64,000 bases of DNA from Unio delphinus (GCA_029339505.1 JAQISU010000343.1:868001-932000); one strand, 5' to 3'; shown: positions 50,701-62,963, counted from the first letter of the stretch. Program-made: numbers and translations. Notes: generated by a model from the sequence alone, not told the origin.

Positions 50701-53700
50701 AATTGACAATTAAGCTGCGCGAGGATGCCTGAGCATATCAAGGTATCCAAAGCAAATTTCCAGGTGTCAAAACTTGGGCATGAATAGCAACATGCATTCT
50801 ATATTACATTGCATGATGGTAAGTAATAATTATGGTAATGGATAGCCTAGTTTTAACGCATTTTTCATCAAATCAACAGATGATTCTGGACAGCCTCCAT
50901 AAAAATGACTTTGGATGACTTCAAAACTAAAAACTGACCTTTACTTTTCAGCTATATAAAACTCTAATGATACAGCAAGCCATTGGTACATGAACTTATC
51001 TCCCCCCACTACCCTGCCACTATCCCCCCACTACCCCGCAACTATCCCCCTTCCCTTCCATTCTCAAGTCATGGCTGCTAATTGTAACCCTAATTTGTTA
51101 CATATACAGTATTCACCTAAAAGGATTGCATGTCTACAATTTGCAAAACACTTCTCCAGTGGCCTAGTGGTTAGAGCATTCGCCACAGAAACAGAAGGTC
51201 TTGGGTTTGATCCACGGCCGAGTCACTCAGCATTATGAGGTTGGTGTTAGGACTGGTCGGCCTGGTGTCAGGATAATGTGACTGGGCGGGACATTATGTG
51301 GAATGATGCCCCAGTGCTAGATATCACTATTAACTGCCACACTGCAGACATCGTAGCACGGTGACTGAAAAGTTATTAAAGCAACATTAAAAATCCAAAG
51401 CAAACAAACAACTAAATTTGCTAAACAATATTGCAAAATGTCACTAATTGTTAAATCTACGTTAAAAATCCTAAACAAACAAACAACTAAAACAATTTGC
51501 TAAACAATATTGCAAAATGTCACTAATTTATATTAAGTTGACTTAATTTTGACTTACAACAGAAGAGGTAAGAAAGCATGCCCCTTTTTGTAAATGGTTA
51601 TCACACAGGCAAAATGTGTACCCAGTATGGTGAACTTTCCAGCCGCTTGAATGTCACATGGGTGAAGTTTTTACAAGTTTAATGAATTTAATTTGGGTTT
51701 GAGGGTGTCTTAATATTCCTCACTACAGTAAGGGGGAAATTATGGACAAGGATAATTATGGACAGACTGGGCAAGGATAATTATAGACAGATTTGATGAG
51801 GATAATTATGGACAGATTTGATGAGGATAATTATGGACAGATTTGATGAGGATAATTATGGACAGATTAGACCAGGATAATTATGGACAGATTTGATGAG
51901 GATAATTATGGACAGATTTGACTATAATTATGGACAGATTAGACGAGGATAATTATGGACAGATTAGACAGGATAATTATGAACAGATTTGATGAGGATA
52001 ATTATGGACAGATTTGATGAGGATAATTATGGACAGATTGGACAAGGATAATTTTGGAAAAGGATTGGACAAGGATAATTATGGACAGATTGGATGAGAA
52101 TAATTATGGACAGATTTGATGAGGATAATTATGGACAGATTTGACGAGGATACTTATGGACAGATTAGACAAATGATAATTTTGGAAAAGGATTGGACAA
52201 GGATAATTATGGACAGATTTGACGAGGATACTTATGGACAGATTAGACAAATGATAATTTTGGAAAAGGATTGGACAAGGATAATTATGGACAGATTAGA
52301 CAAGGATAATTATGGACAGATTGGAAAAGGATAATTATGGATATATTAGACAAAGATAATTATGGACAGATTAGACAAGGATAATTATGAACAGGTTGGA
52401 AAAGGTTAATTATGGGCAGATTGGAAAAGGATAATTATGAACAACACCATCATCAAATATTTTTTTAACGACAGGGCTTCCCACCCTTGGTGTACCAAAC
52501 TTTGACTTGGGTCTAGATGGAGTAAACAGTGATTCAGAATCCAGATTCCAGCAGCAAAAGAATTCAGAATCTAGGTCATCGAGATCTGTCATTGACTCGA
52601 TATTTGGCAGCATCTTGTGGGGAGTTCCAAAAAGCCGTAGAACTCTGGAAAGAAGACTGACCCGGAAGTTTCAAGGAAAAGAATTCAAGGAAGTGACAGC
52701 CATAAAGAAGAACATAGTGGCCTGTTTAGAATGTGGAACATATCATGAGATGCATACAATATGTCGTAAGTATTTAAGTGAGATGTACACAATATTTTAT
52801 ATGCAAGTGGGATTCATACAAAATGTTATAATTATTCAAATGAGATGCACACAATATGTCGTAAGTATTCAAGTGAGGTTCACTATGTTTTATTCAAGTG
52901 AGATTCCTACGATCTGTCATAATTATTCGAATGAGATGCACACAAATGTTGTAAGTATTCAAATGAGATTCACACTATGTTATATTGAAGTGAGATTCAT
53001 AGTTATATTGAAGTGAGATTCCTACAGTATGTCATAAGTATTCAAGTGAGATGTACACAGTATGTCATAAGTATTCAAGTAAGATGTACACAGTATGTCA
53101 TAAGTATTCAAGTGAGATGTACACAGTATCTCATAAGTATTCAAGTAAGATGTAGACAGTATATGTCATAAGTATTCAAGTGAGATGTTCACAGTATGTC
53201 ATAAGTATTCAAGTGAGATGTACACAATATGTCATAAGTATTCAAGTGAGATGTACACAGTATGTTGCAGTTTTTTTTAGATGCATGCAGAATGTTACTG
53301 TGTTCCTAATAGACACATACTCTCGGGTTTTGACACATGGGATTTTAATTTTACCCAAGTCTTGTGCATGGAAATTCCAACCTGTGTATTTCTATGGCAC
53401 ATATTGATTTTAGTCGTTTTAATTTAGATTTATAGTCTACTGAGCATATGATATCAAAAATAAATTATGAGCCAGTGATAAACATTTGCTATTTGTACCT
53501 TATTGTCCCTTATGCAAAATTGAAATGAACTGGGCAGAGCCAACAGGTCACTGATGTCACTCAGGTGAGCACAACTGAGTCAAGGTTAGAATGTTTTGAG
53601 ATATCTGTGTATACATGCCAGCCATTATTCTTTTGGCGTAATTATTATGCATTTTTCACCAAATTACGTTTTTTTGCTTACAATTTAAGTTGTTTTTGTC

Positions 53701-56700
53701 ATTTTTATTATGATCTCTTTAATTCCACTCGTTTAAATTTGAGAACATTCTTATAAAGGTGAATGCTGCATAGAATAAGAGTACATGTACTTACTTGCTA
53801 TTTATAGCAACTGTATATGACCCATTTCCAAGAAAACAGATGAGTTTCTTCAAATTTCATCACAGATTCATTTTATATATATCTATAAGATAGATAAAGC
53901 TAGTGAATACTTTTTATGAAAATGGCACCACATGTTAAGTTAAACACTATACTATTCGAGTTGTGTATGCGATACGATTTTTTAAAATAATTTTGTTACA
54001 TGGTAGCTTGCCTACATTGATGCTGTTAAAAATTCTTGCAAAGATGACTAAGCGTGGATTTTCTCAATGTACATATGGATGTTTATGGTTGGACTTGCAT
54101 CTTCTAAATAACCTTGACGTTCTTTGTGTCTCTCTAAACTTACACATTGATTAAACTGTCTTAAAATGTACTCAGTATATTTGAGACACACACAGTAAGT
54201 AATTAAGAATTCCACGATCAAGTTTTATCGCCTATTATCATAAATAAGATATAATATTACAGTGGGACCCCACTATAACATGCCCCATTATAACACGAAT
54301 TCGGATATAACACGGTCGTGGCATGGCTCCCGAAATTTCAGGTAATTTATTACAGGTATTTTTCTCAAAGACCAAAAAAAAATCTTTTAAGTATGAAAAA
54401 TAAAATACATCAAGAGTTTAATTATCATTCTCATACTCGTCTAAAAAGTGCGAAAAAAAACATGTAGAAAATGTATTATCATTTTGGGGAGGAAATCACA
54501 CACAAAATCATATATAAAATAATCGTTGTATGGCTCCTAAAATTTCACAGAAATTAACAAATTTCTTCTAGTTTTGTGCCAGAATAAACATCGGAGAACT
54601 TTGATCTTTGTTTATTGTTGAAAAATGACAGCTCATAAATGCCAATATTATTATTACTGATCCCTGAGCAATGAAGCCATCGTGTCTACTTTGTGTTTGT
54701 CTTAAATGCATTCCAAATACAACCGTTGCTCTAATAATCTCCGATATATGTTCTGTTAATTACATACACAACTAAGCAACAGCCAATGCAGGGGTTGATA
54801 AAAGATTCTCACCAGAATGTATAAATCAATTTAAGTACATTGTTTATCATCAAAGTGAACTGCTGAGCTAAACTTGTTCAAATCAGGGGGAAACGATTTA
54901 TGCAGCATGAAAGAAACAAAAGTCGCCAACATGTGTGCGTGGCTTGGCGGTGTTGTTTTATACAATCTATTGACTAGTAAATTCGAATTCTGCAACTGAG
55001 AACTATAATTGACTTTGCCAAGAGCAAACGTGACATTAGCAGAAAGCAGCTAAAAATCAAGTTTTTCAAAAAATAATAACTATTGACAGATGAGAAATGT
55101 AACAAACTTAGCGATCTAATCATGATTTGTATCTTATATATTTTCAGCATGTTTTTATGTTTTCCAATTCCATTGTTTTTGTCATTTGTTGTTCTGTAGT
55201 GTAGTCATATCATTATTGATGGTGTAAAGCGCTTAGAGCTTTTAAAGATTAGGCGCTGTACAAAGTCCTCATTATTATTATTATTATTAATGGTATAAAA
55301 TGTATACGACACAGAGGTCTCGGAAACTCTTAATTACACGTATTTGAATGCAAATATTTGATCTGGAACACATAAATCACTCCATGCAGGAGTCCTCCGT
55401 ACGCATGCAAATAGCTTGGAAGACAAAGTTAGTGTTGATTACTTTATCATTTTAGCTGTGCTGATATTTACAGTGATATAATTCAGTGGTTAAAATACAG
55501 CCAGTTCTGCCTGCTGTATTTATTAGAGTACATCAAAAGAACATGACGCAATAGCTGGGTGGCAAGTTCAAAGGACTTTGACTAGCAGCTTGGGTGGGAA
55601 AATGTGCTGAAATTTACAATGACTGAATTCAGAGACAGAAAGATCCTGAGATGTACATGTAGTTGCTCTAATAATTGAGCAATAATAGTAGTATAAGAAT
55701 ACACTTTAGGTTCCATTATTTAATCTATGGACATGTACTATTTCATCATTCATTACGTACACCCGTTACATAATTTTTGTTATTTTCTTTTCATTGAATT
55801 CAGTCACATAATGATCTGTGACAAAATTATTGAATATTTTACATCTGTGTGTGGATATTTTCGATGGAAATATTTGTATTATGGATTCAATGTATGTTAC
55901 AAGATTCGCTGGTGAGTACACAGTGTTGATACTCTTTTCATGCAATAGATTATACATGTATATATAAATTAGACACGTGTATGTACCAATGCATGGTTCG
56001 CTGAATAAAGTAATATATTATATTGGCAATTTCTGTTTACCACAGCAAATGTTTTTCTCATTTAATATACATTGATCAAAAATGGTAATTGTGCCATGCA
56101 TTTTCGCACACGTCTTTATGTACCCCCCCCCCCCCCATTAAATCCGAAAATGTGTTGGTATTGTACATGGTTGCTTATAACACGGTTCGGTTCATAACAC
56201 GGTCGGATTCTATGGCTCCCAACTACCATGTTATAGCGGGGTCCCACTGTAATAATAATGTGGACTTTGTATAGCACCTTATCTTTAGAAGCTCTAAGAG
56301 CTTTAAGACATCTATAATGATATGACTACACAAATAAAAACACCATGAAATTATAAAACAAAAAAATGTTGAAAATATTTTATGTAGGACACATTTTTAG
56401 GTTTTTAAATTTGTTCTTGCGGTCCAAAAAGGCAAGTTTTAAGAGCACTCTTGAAAGGGATAACCATTTCCCACTGCAGCATGTTTGCCAGATTTGTCAA
56501 CACTCAATTCGTGCGTTTCCTTTTCTCTGATACTGTGTATATGCACTCATAAAACTTTTCTATTCATTTCAATCTGTATTCATCCCAAAAAATCAATTAT
56601 TTGTTTTCTCGTTTTTATTAACATTCCATTATTCCCACAGACCGTATTTTAGAAAAGACGGCTTTTATGTAACTTCAATATAAGAGTATGCATGTCCTAA

Positions 56701-57951
56701 TTTTATAGAAAATCTTGTTCTACTTTAAAACTTTTGGCCTCAAATTCTATTTATAGCATCTGTATGGCTTAGGAAGGAGAAAACAGACTAGTTTTCTAAT
56801 GTTAATATTTACACGCAGATTCTTTGTTCTAATTCATATTTATTGCAGAACCAGTCTATTGGTATTTGGCGCTAAAAAGTATATTTTCTTTTATTTTAGT
56901 CTATGCATATATGAGAGCAAAAATATCTCCTTTCAAAATTTCACAGATGGATTAGAAAAAGGCAACAAAAAAACCGAAAAAAATAACAGAATCCTCTAAA
57001 TATTAAGACAAGAGTGTAGCATCACGTGACATCTATTTCTGGCTGTGTGGAAAGAATTTTAATATATGGCCCTAAAAGTCTTAAGATGGATTATAGTCGA
57101 TGTGTGTTTAAAGCTAAAAGTATTACATGTGAAAACTTAAAACATTAAAAGATGTTAAAAGACGAGAGGGGCAAATAAATCATTGTTTATTGAAATTTGA
57201 GCATATTATATATGGATTATGTTTATTCTGCCTGGATTCTGCTTTTTGACCACTTGGATTACGCTTTTTCATGGTCAGGGTTTGGCATGTATGGAATTTC
57301 AGAATAAAAGCACGACTTTTTTGGCAATTCTTTTTATATGTGCTCATTCTGACCTACTTTTCTTGTTCTAGTGACCTTGAATGTGTTTGATATTTAAATT
57401 AACCTTTTATTATATAAATGTACATTTGAGTGATGTATACTACTGTACTAGCATCATAATTACACATTCATGTATGATTCCACTGTTGAATTTAGTAGCT
57501 GTTTGTAGTAGGAACTTGTTACAGTTTGGTCAATATTATTCTTTCTGTACATGTAAGCATATGCAAATGAAATGAACCGCTCTGATGGCCTAGTGGTTAG
57601 AGTGTCCGCCGCGGAAGCGGGAGGTCGTGGGTTCGATCCCCGGCCGAGTCATACAAAAGACTTACAAAAATGGTACTAACAGCTGCCTCGCTTGACGTTC
57701 AGCATTAAGAGGTTAGTGTTAGGACTGGTCGGCCTGGTGTCAGGATAATGTGACTGGGTGGGACATCAAGCTACATGTCTGCGGCATGATGCCCCAGTGG
57801 TAGACATCACTATAAACTGCCTCATTGCAGACATCGTAGCGATATGACTGAAAAATTGTTAAAGCTACGTTAAAAATCCTAATCAAACAAACAAACAAGC
57901 AAATGAAATGCACAGTTCATCTCCCACCATCTATCTTTATACTTGTACCCC

Positions 57952-58000
<49 letters not shown>

Positions 58001-58660
58001 CACTGCAATATTTGTCTTTACATTATTGCATTGAATTCGAGCCAGCATTATACCTCTTTCTATGTGAGGCTACTTCAACCAGATAGTGGCCGAGTGGTCT
58101 AAAGCGCTCTCTGTTATGGATCACTGCTGTCTCACCTCTGTCTGCGTGAGTTCGAGTCTCAGATTAGGCCAATATGGGTTTGTGAAAGGGCTTGCAAGTA
58201 AATTCTCGTGAGTTGGTGGTTCTTTCTGGGCTTTTTCCTGGGTTCTTCAACTACCATTAATACTGGCCGCCATGTATAGCCTATTGTGTGCTGAAAAATA
58301 GTGTTAAACCCTACAACAACATTAACAACTTCAACCAGATAATACAAAGTGGCTATGAAAGTATACGTCTCTCTCAATTTACTTTTTTATTTTTATTTCT
58401 CCACACATATACTAATACATGCCTTTATTTTTCTATTTATAGCAAAATGCTATGGGAAAGTCAGGGAGGAAACAGAGGCCATGAAAGCGGAAATGGGGGA
58501 AGATTTTCGATATAACCATCCAAGGTCAGAGGTTGTTTACTTGTATGAGGATGATCAAGATGACCGAGCAAAGTACAAGGGAAAATATATTGTAGAAATG
58601 AAAAAACCAAGACCTTTGTGGTTTGCCAAAAATCTGTTGACCAAAGGACATGGATCATAA
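47503..58660 (+). CDS. MRPL32: Mitochondrial ribosomal protein L32, complete, three coding exons
   Basis: Protein of the large subunit of the mitochondrial ribosome (bL32m), a zinc-ribbon protein. Coding exons: 47503-47596, 52475-52765 and 58443-58660, total 603 nt, or 200 codons plus stop (human 188 residues). Exon 1 (MALTLKNILGNLLHKLETLV) looks like a mitochondrial targeting sequence. Exon 2 has SIFGSILWGVPKSRRTLERR and VACLECGTYHEMHTIC. Exon 3 continues with PKCYGKVREETEAM and ends VEMKKPRPLWFAKNLL. The two CxxC pairs form the zinc ribbon and are split by intron 2, with codon C|CA. The first donor (GAG|GTTGAT) is weak but keeps the frame. No breaks are seen. Confidence 0.9.
47727..47782. 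repeat. (ATT)n microsatellite
   Basis: About 19 perfect trinucleotide copies. Confidence 0.95.
47888..48836. mobile_element. Possible DNA element with imperfect inverted ends, carrying a SINE
   Basis: Left CTCTAGCCCAAGGCTAGTCC, TACAATGCAAGAC is partly complementary to right GTCTTACCGTGTAGGACTAA, CCCTAGGCTG. A third copy of the end motif (GGGTTAGTCCTACAATG) lies at 42218. No transposase is inside; the SINE at 48233 is nested. Confidence 0.35.
48233..48530 (+). mobile_element. tRNA-derived SINE family 1, full copy
   Basis: Head CTCTGGTGGCCTAGTGGTTA, GAGCATCC, GTGGGTCCAAACCCCAGCC; tail GCTATGTTAAAAATCCAAAT. Flanking ACTTCAACTT at both sides (about 48219 and 48532) is a likely target duplication. 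Confidence 0.9.
48540..51150. other. MRPL32 intron 1, mostly unrecognised
   Basis: 49735-49980 resembles 55300-55530 (AGGTCTC...AAACGCAGAA, TCTGGAACGCA, TTTTAGCTGAGCTGATATTT), a diverged dispersed repeat. Nothing else is recognised. Confidence 0.5.
51152..51410 (+). mobile_element. tRNA-derived SINE family 1
   Basis: Head CTCCAGTGGCCTAGTGGTTA, GAGCATTCG, GGGTTTGATCCACGGCCGAG; body CTGGTGTCAGGATAATGTGA; tail AACATTAAAAATCCAAAGCA followed by AAACAAAC. A short duplication of the tail region follows at 51460-51530. Confidence 0.9.
51742..52442. repeat. 25-bp minisatellite, about 28 copies, before MRPL32 exon 2
   Basis: Unit GATAATTATGGACAGATTTG, ATGAG, with variants (AGACAAG, GGACAAG) and a GGATAATTTTGGAAAAG subtype. 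It ends about 30 bp before the exon 2 acceptor. Confidence 0.9.
52475..52765 (+). CDS. MRPL32: MRPL32 coding exon 2
   Basis: Acceptor TTTTTTTAACGACAG, donor GTAAGTATT. It encodes GLPTLGVPNFDLGLD, a serine/glutamine-rich stretch, the conserved DSIFGSILWGVPKSRRTLER and the first CxxC pair (CLEC). Confidence 0.9.
52740..53290. repeat. 33-bp tandem array built from the MRPL32 exon 2 end and its 5' splice site
   Basis: Unit CATAAGTATTCAAGTGAGAT, GTACACAGTATGT, about 14 copies, more diverged in 52780-53020. The exon end itself (GAGATGCATACAATATGTC followed by GTAAGTATTTAAG) is the first unit. A unit at 52834-52870 keeps the perfect donor CGTAAGTATT; most others have CATAAGT, which removes the GT. 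Confidence 0.9.
53291..54259. other. MRPL32 intron 2, nothing recognised
   Basis: Short AT-rich chance frames only. Confidence 0.5.
54260..56249. mobile_element. Pogo/Tigger-like DNA transposon, non-autonomous, TA target duplication
   Basis: Ends CAGTGGGACCCCACTATAAC (54260) and, inverted at 56249, CAGTGGGACCCCGCTATAAC; TA flanks both sides. Sub-terminal ATAACACGG words follow each end. Ends starting CAGT with TA duplication fit the pogo/Tigger group. I see no transposase in the 2-kb interior, which contains other dispersed repeats (for example TGTAAAGCGCTTAGAGCTTT near 55225). Confidence 0.65.
55195..55290 (+). repeat. Dispersed repeat fragment (GTAAAGCGCTTAGAGC type)
   Basis: TAGTCATATCATTATTGATG, GTGTAAAGCGCTTAGAGCTT and GCGCTGTACAAAGTCC, then (ATT)n. 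An inverted diverged copy is at 56255-56340, on the other side of the transposon end. Confidence 0.75.
56255..56340 (-). repeat. Dispersed repeat fragment, inverted copy
   Basis: Reverse complement has TAGTCATATCATTATAGATG, CTTAAAGCTCTTAGAGCTTC and GTGCTATACAAAGTCC, matching 55195-55290. It begins directly at the transposon's right flank. Confidence 0.7.
56341..57576. other. MRPL32 intron 2, nothing recognised
   Basis: AT-rich sequence with short chance frames. Confidence 0.5.
57577..57900 (+). mobile_element. tRNA-derived SINE family 1, best preserved copy
   Basis: Head CTCTGATGGCCTAGTGGTTA, GAGTGTCCGCC and GTGGGTTCGATCCCCGGCCG with clear box A and box B; body CTGGTGTCAGGATAATGTGA, CTACATGTCTGCGGCATGAT; tail GCTACGTTAAAAATCCTAAT, CAAACAAACAAAC. 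GCAAATGAAATG flanks it on both sides (about 57563 and 57899), a clear target duplication. Confidence 0.93.
57957..57997. repeat. (GT)n microsatellite
   Basis: About 20 GT copies in MRPL32 intron 2. Confidence 0.95.
58084..58330 (+). mobile_element. tRNA-derived SINE family 2, full copy
   Basis: Head GTGGCCGAGTGGTCTAAAGC, GCTCTCTGTTA and GAGTTCGAGTCTCAG, like a serine/leucine-type tRNA; tail GTGTTAAACCCTACAACAAC. CTTCAACCAGATA flanks both sides (about 58073 and 58328), a 13-bp target duplication. Confidence 0.9.
58443..58660 (+). CDS. MRPL32: MRPL32 coding exon 3 (last)
   Basis: Acceptor TTCTATTTATAG, then KCYGKVREETEAMKAEMGED, EVVYLYEDDQDD and RPLWFAKNLL to TAA. It carries the second CxxC pair (CPKC across the junction). 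Confidence 0.93.
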
Positions 58661-58713
58661 AGCTGATATTGTATTTGTATTTAGCAGTGTGAAATTCAAG
58701 ATTCTTTTGTGTA

Positions 58714-58719
58714 AATAAA
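58714..58719 (+). promoter_or_regulatory. Poly(A) signal candidate 1 of MRPL32
   Basis: AATAAA, 54 bp after the stop codon, in GTGTAAATAAATTTG. Confidence 0.5.
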
Positions 58720-58905
58720 TTTGTCAGATTATCTTGCGATGTTTCGATTACATAGCATGCATCTTATACCTCTTAGCCACTTCCACATCGAAAGAAACTT
58801 CAGATTAATATTGGATTGGATTGTGTCAGCTGTTATCACCATCACAGTATTTACATTGTTTAGTATATTTTGACTTCAACAAATGAATGAAACATTTGAG
58901 AATGA

Positions 58906-58911
58906 AATAAA
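58906..58911 (+). promoter_or_regulatory. Poly(A) signal candidate 2 of MRPL32
   Basis: AATAAA followed by a T/G-rich stretch (GTTTCCTCTTCTGTTGTGAT) as expected downstream of a cleavage site; the better of the two by context. Confidence 0.5.
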
Positions 58912-60713
58912 AGTTTCCTCTTCTGTTGTGATTTTGACTAAGTGCCATCATCATCTCTCTCCCCCCCTTTCTCTCTAAACTATATGTTTAGATACTAATT
59001 ATTTCAATAGACCCTTTTTCATTGCTTAGATTTGAGGCACATGATATTTTTAACTGTCATAAAGTAAGTACAGGATATTTTGTGCTATACCATCTGGATT
59101 ATCGGTAGCATTCATAGTAAGGTCAACAGTAACCTTTTGTATGTTTTTGTCCACATGTATCCTACCCCTTCCCTCACAGCGGACATCCCCATCTATACAA
59201 GATGGATGGTCTGTGTTGAGAGTGTTGAACAGGTCATGGTGCATCTTACTTACAAGGTTGCCATGTTACTGAGAAATTGAAAAAATTCAGGAGAAATGAT
59301 TTTAAAATATTACCCAACTGTGAAAAGTCCTTAACTTTTGAAAATATTGATGAAAGTCTGGAATAACCCAAGAAGTTTCCTCCACAACTTGATACCCGAA
59401 AAAAATTACATGATTGAGTCGTAACTGAACTAATCATGAGTTAAATTGAATGAGTTCTAACCAGAATATTAAGAGGTTGCAGTATGGATCATTTGGGTAC
59501 TTGCCATATTTGTTTAGACAATCCAAACACTTGGTGGATTAGATTCATCTAGTAGACATTTTGTTTCACAGACAGCTCGATATCAGTATCATTTTTAGCA
59601 GATGGGCTAGCAAACATAAACATTGTTAAATAGAGTTTTACCTTCATGAAATCAATATGAAAATTATTTCCTCAGAACAATTGCCAAGTATTAAAATCGT
59701 TATGTCTCTAATCTGCTGAAAGACGATAAAACTAATGTGTTGATGAAGTTTGTACTGTTACTAGTGATTTCGATTGCTAGTCGTATGAGCACACAGAATC
59801 TAACAACCGTCATTTTATAATACAGTTGGAAAAATATTAAATGAAAGTCATATACTTGTTGGAATAAAAATACAAAAATAAAAGAGCACAAATATTTCCA
59901 CGTGTGAAATTCCTTCATTACCGAAATGGGTGTTTGCAACTGATTTTCTATCTTGCACGTTGATGCCGATCCTATTTCTAAATAATTAGTGACATTTTTC
60001 TTCAAGTGAAGTGTACATTCAATCTCTCTCGCTCCAGGGAATGACCTCTTTTTAAACTTTTACAAATCAGTTTTATCGTTTGAGCCGACAATCAAGTTTT
60101 CTATTTTTTCGTCAGTGAAATGACGCGATTTGTGAGAAGAAAACTTAAGTTTCAAAAGTCAGATTTACCATATTGTAAAGATGGGTCAACAAAAAATGGG
60201 ATACTCTCCGGTATCGCATCGTAAAAGTGCCTTGTTTTTTAATCATTGTTGATGTTAAGAACATTTCTCCAAGATTAAATGTTTTGTCCACATCAATACC
60301 ATTCCCTCCTTCATACAACAGAATTGTTTAATACCCTGTATCTGTGCGTCGGTGTACATTATGATGGACAGACCGGACTCGACGTGTTGGACAACTCTAA
60401 TTTAGGGGTGCTGAGAATACACTTTACTTTCGACATGTAGAATGTGGTCTGCATGATTTCTGTTGTAAACGTCTTTGGCCTGTTGTCGTTCTTGGCGGTC
60501 GGTTTAATGATTGGTGGTTCTCTGATGGTTAGTGGTTTACTGGCGGTCCTGGAACTGTTGGTTGGGTTACTGATTGGTTATTGATGGGTGTGTCATTGAC
60601 ATTATTTTCAACCAATGCCACAAAATGGTTAGGGATATGTGTTTTTTTAAAAACATTTTTTTAAAAATTTTTTAAATTTCCAAAAGAGCTTTAACTGGTT
60701 TGCTTACAATGCT
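58912..60713. other. Intergenic, nothing recognised
   Basis: Short chance frames only. A GGTTACTGGTGGT-like G/T-rich patch lies at 60480-60600. Confidence 0.5.
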
Positions 60714-61200
60714 TCACATCACTAAAATCATCGATTCTTCTGAAGTGTAGTTTAAGGTTGTATTTAGGGCCCTAAATGCCAAGTTGATTGTCCCGTTTAC
60801 TACTGAATAAACACTACTTAACGGACGCTTTGTAACCATGGCCTGGGCAATCATAGTCCATGCAGAGGAAAAGCTCCCACTCTGAGCACAATTTAATACA
60901 TTAGAATAATCTGACGACAACAACTGAATGCTCTAATGTCGGGGACTCTTCAAGCACCATCATTAAAGTTGTCTTGTAACGCTGTTCAACGGAATTGTAT
61001 TCAATACTGCACAAAAGGATTGAGACGGCGTTCGCAGTGGTTCTTAATGGTATTCCTTTCTCAACATGGTACCGGAACAAGACGTCAGCAGCAAGTACAT
61101 CTGCTGGTAGACTGGGGTGTTCAGCATTCTCGCAAGAGCAGTACCTTCATCAGTCAACAAAGCCTCCCATGAAGCTCAAGTTTTTCAAGTCCAATCTTGG
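60714..61200 (-). pseudogene. Possible transposon-derived coding remnant, family not identified
   Basis: Minus-strand frames hold ADVLFRYHVEKGIPLRTTAN, then TLMMVLEESPTLEHS and, in the 60714-60923 frame, CAQSGSFSSAWTMIAQAMVT, KRPLSSVYSVVNG. The composition is protein-like and more GC-rich than the surroundings, and a frame change occurs near 60925. It reminds me of multi-copy mobile-element ORFs of invertebrates, but I cannot name the family. Confidence 0.35.
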
Positions 61201-61219
61201 CAACCTGTTGTAATGAGAA

Positions 61220-62963
61220 AAAGATAAATATTTCATTATAAATATTTATAATTTTGTAGAATATCAATTTCGAACATAGCTTTTCTACCACAAATTTCTT
61301 AAGACCACTTTAAAAAAAAATGAAAATGAAATTCAGTAAATGTTCCATTAAAACTGAAATCGTTCGTGTTAACAAAATAATTAATATACTTGTAATTTTA
61401 TCATTTTTAAACTAGAGATTTGATTACATGGAAACAATCCAACATGTACTCCGCATTAGTTAATGCTAGACATATGTAGACATCCAACTCTATTTAAGTA
61501 AGTTAACACATAGACTAAAATCAAATTTCAATAAGTCTCAGTTATTTTATGTTTCCTAAAATTACAGATCATTGTTGGTGTACTTGGACAAGTACAGTAT
61601 ATGCTCATTTTTGAGCACATGGGAGCTGCCATTTTGGATGATTTTCATAATGACCTCATGTGAATAAACTTATGCCACATATCATATAGGTATGCCAACA
61701 TTTTTTCCGATTTGTGTATCGCCAAGCAAATAACTTAACCTATACTGGTATACTGACTGTAGACCGTACTGTGTGCTACCTCGCCCAGAAATATGCATAA
61801 TTGACAAGGGAGGCAAATTAGCAGAAAGCTAATCCATAAACATGTATAGTTACTTCCCTTAGATTGAATAACGCTGCTTTCTAGGGAAAAGAACAGTCTA
61901 CTGACGCCACAACCCCATCCCAGTAGTTAACTCTCACATAATAGTGCAGTATTTATCCTTTTAAAATCCCAGTCTTAATGATAATCCAATTGGCCGCTGT
62001 TAGGCCTTTGATAAAAGCTTGTTGCAAGAAAGCCTTGTCTTGCGATAAATCAATCCCGCTCCTTTCATCTAATTTAGGAGCTTGGCCCTTTGCAGGATGA
62101 GGGTTCAACTGGTATGTTGAAACCACTAATGTTGATACAGAGTTTGCGTCCATACTTCTTAAAATTACCTATACAAGCAACATATAAAAATAAAATTATT
62201 CATGTCGAACGATAATGGAAGGAAAGGGGTGGGCATTTCTTGATGGGGAGAAGAAAACTGAATTTGATATAGGCATGAAAAGTCGAATATCTCGAGCTAT
62301 AGCGTCGGTGCTGAAGTTATTTTGCTGGGCAAATTGTAGCTTGAGATATGTAGCTAGTTGGAAAAACTAGAGAACCGTCCTTGATTGTGGTTTTCTTGTT
62401 ATACAGTATATGTATTTATGTGTAAAATGAGCAACGATATAAATCCTTTTTATCAGCGCATGATACCACGCATTTTTTTGGTACCATTCACTATGTTACC
62501 GAGTCGACCTAACAGATGTGCCTGAGCGTATGTGAAACGATTGCCTTTTTCCGGTGGCGAAGTTAATCAAGGCTTTTGTCCGGAGCTATTAAAAATTCGG
62601 ATGGCCAATTTCCCGAGATTCAGTCATGTGAAAATGTTAAATCCCGGATATATTAGTTATAATTTTAATGTTAAAATAACTGCTTTTGACAATCCGAAAG
62701 GAAAACGGGGTTTGTTCACATAATTTTCTTTTTCACAAAACAGGGCCTGTTTGGACGTTATAAGTGTCCATGCTTTAAAGAAAAACAAAAAGTGTTGTCT
62801 TGTTTGCCCCATTGTTGGCACAATAAATAGTTTCACAATAAAATCAGATTCACGTTCCCACGTGCCCAAAAATGCTTTGTTCTCAAATGTTTCTGATGCA
62901 AAATGTTTCGACTTTTTGGTGTCCTTTAAATTTCAAAATGATGTTCTATAACAATCATGCATT
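61220..62963. other. No recognised gene
   Basis: Short frames at 61953-62153 and 62532-62951 have no known family. Confidence 0.5.

Noticed and set aside
57577..57660. Genuine tRNA gene
   Set aside because: Box A and box B are clear, but the sequence continues into a SINE body and AAACAAAC tail with target duplications, and other copies exist.
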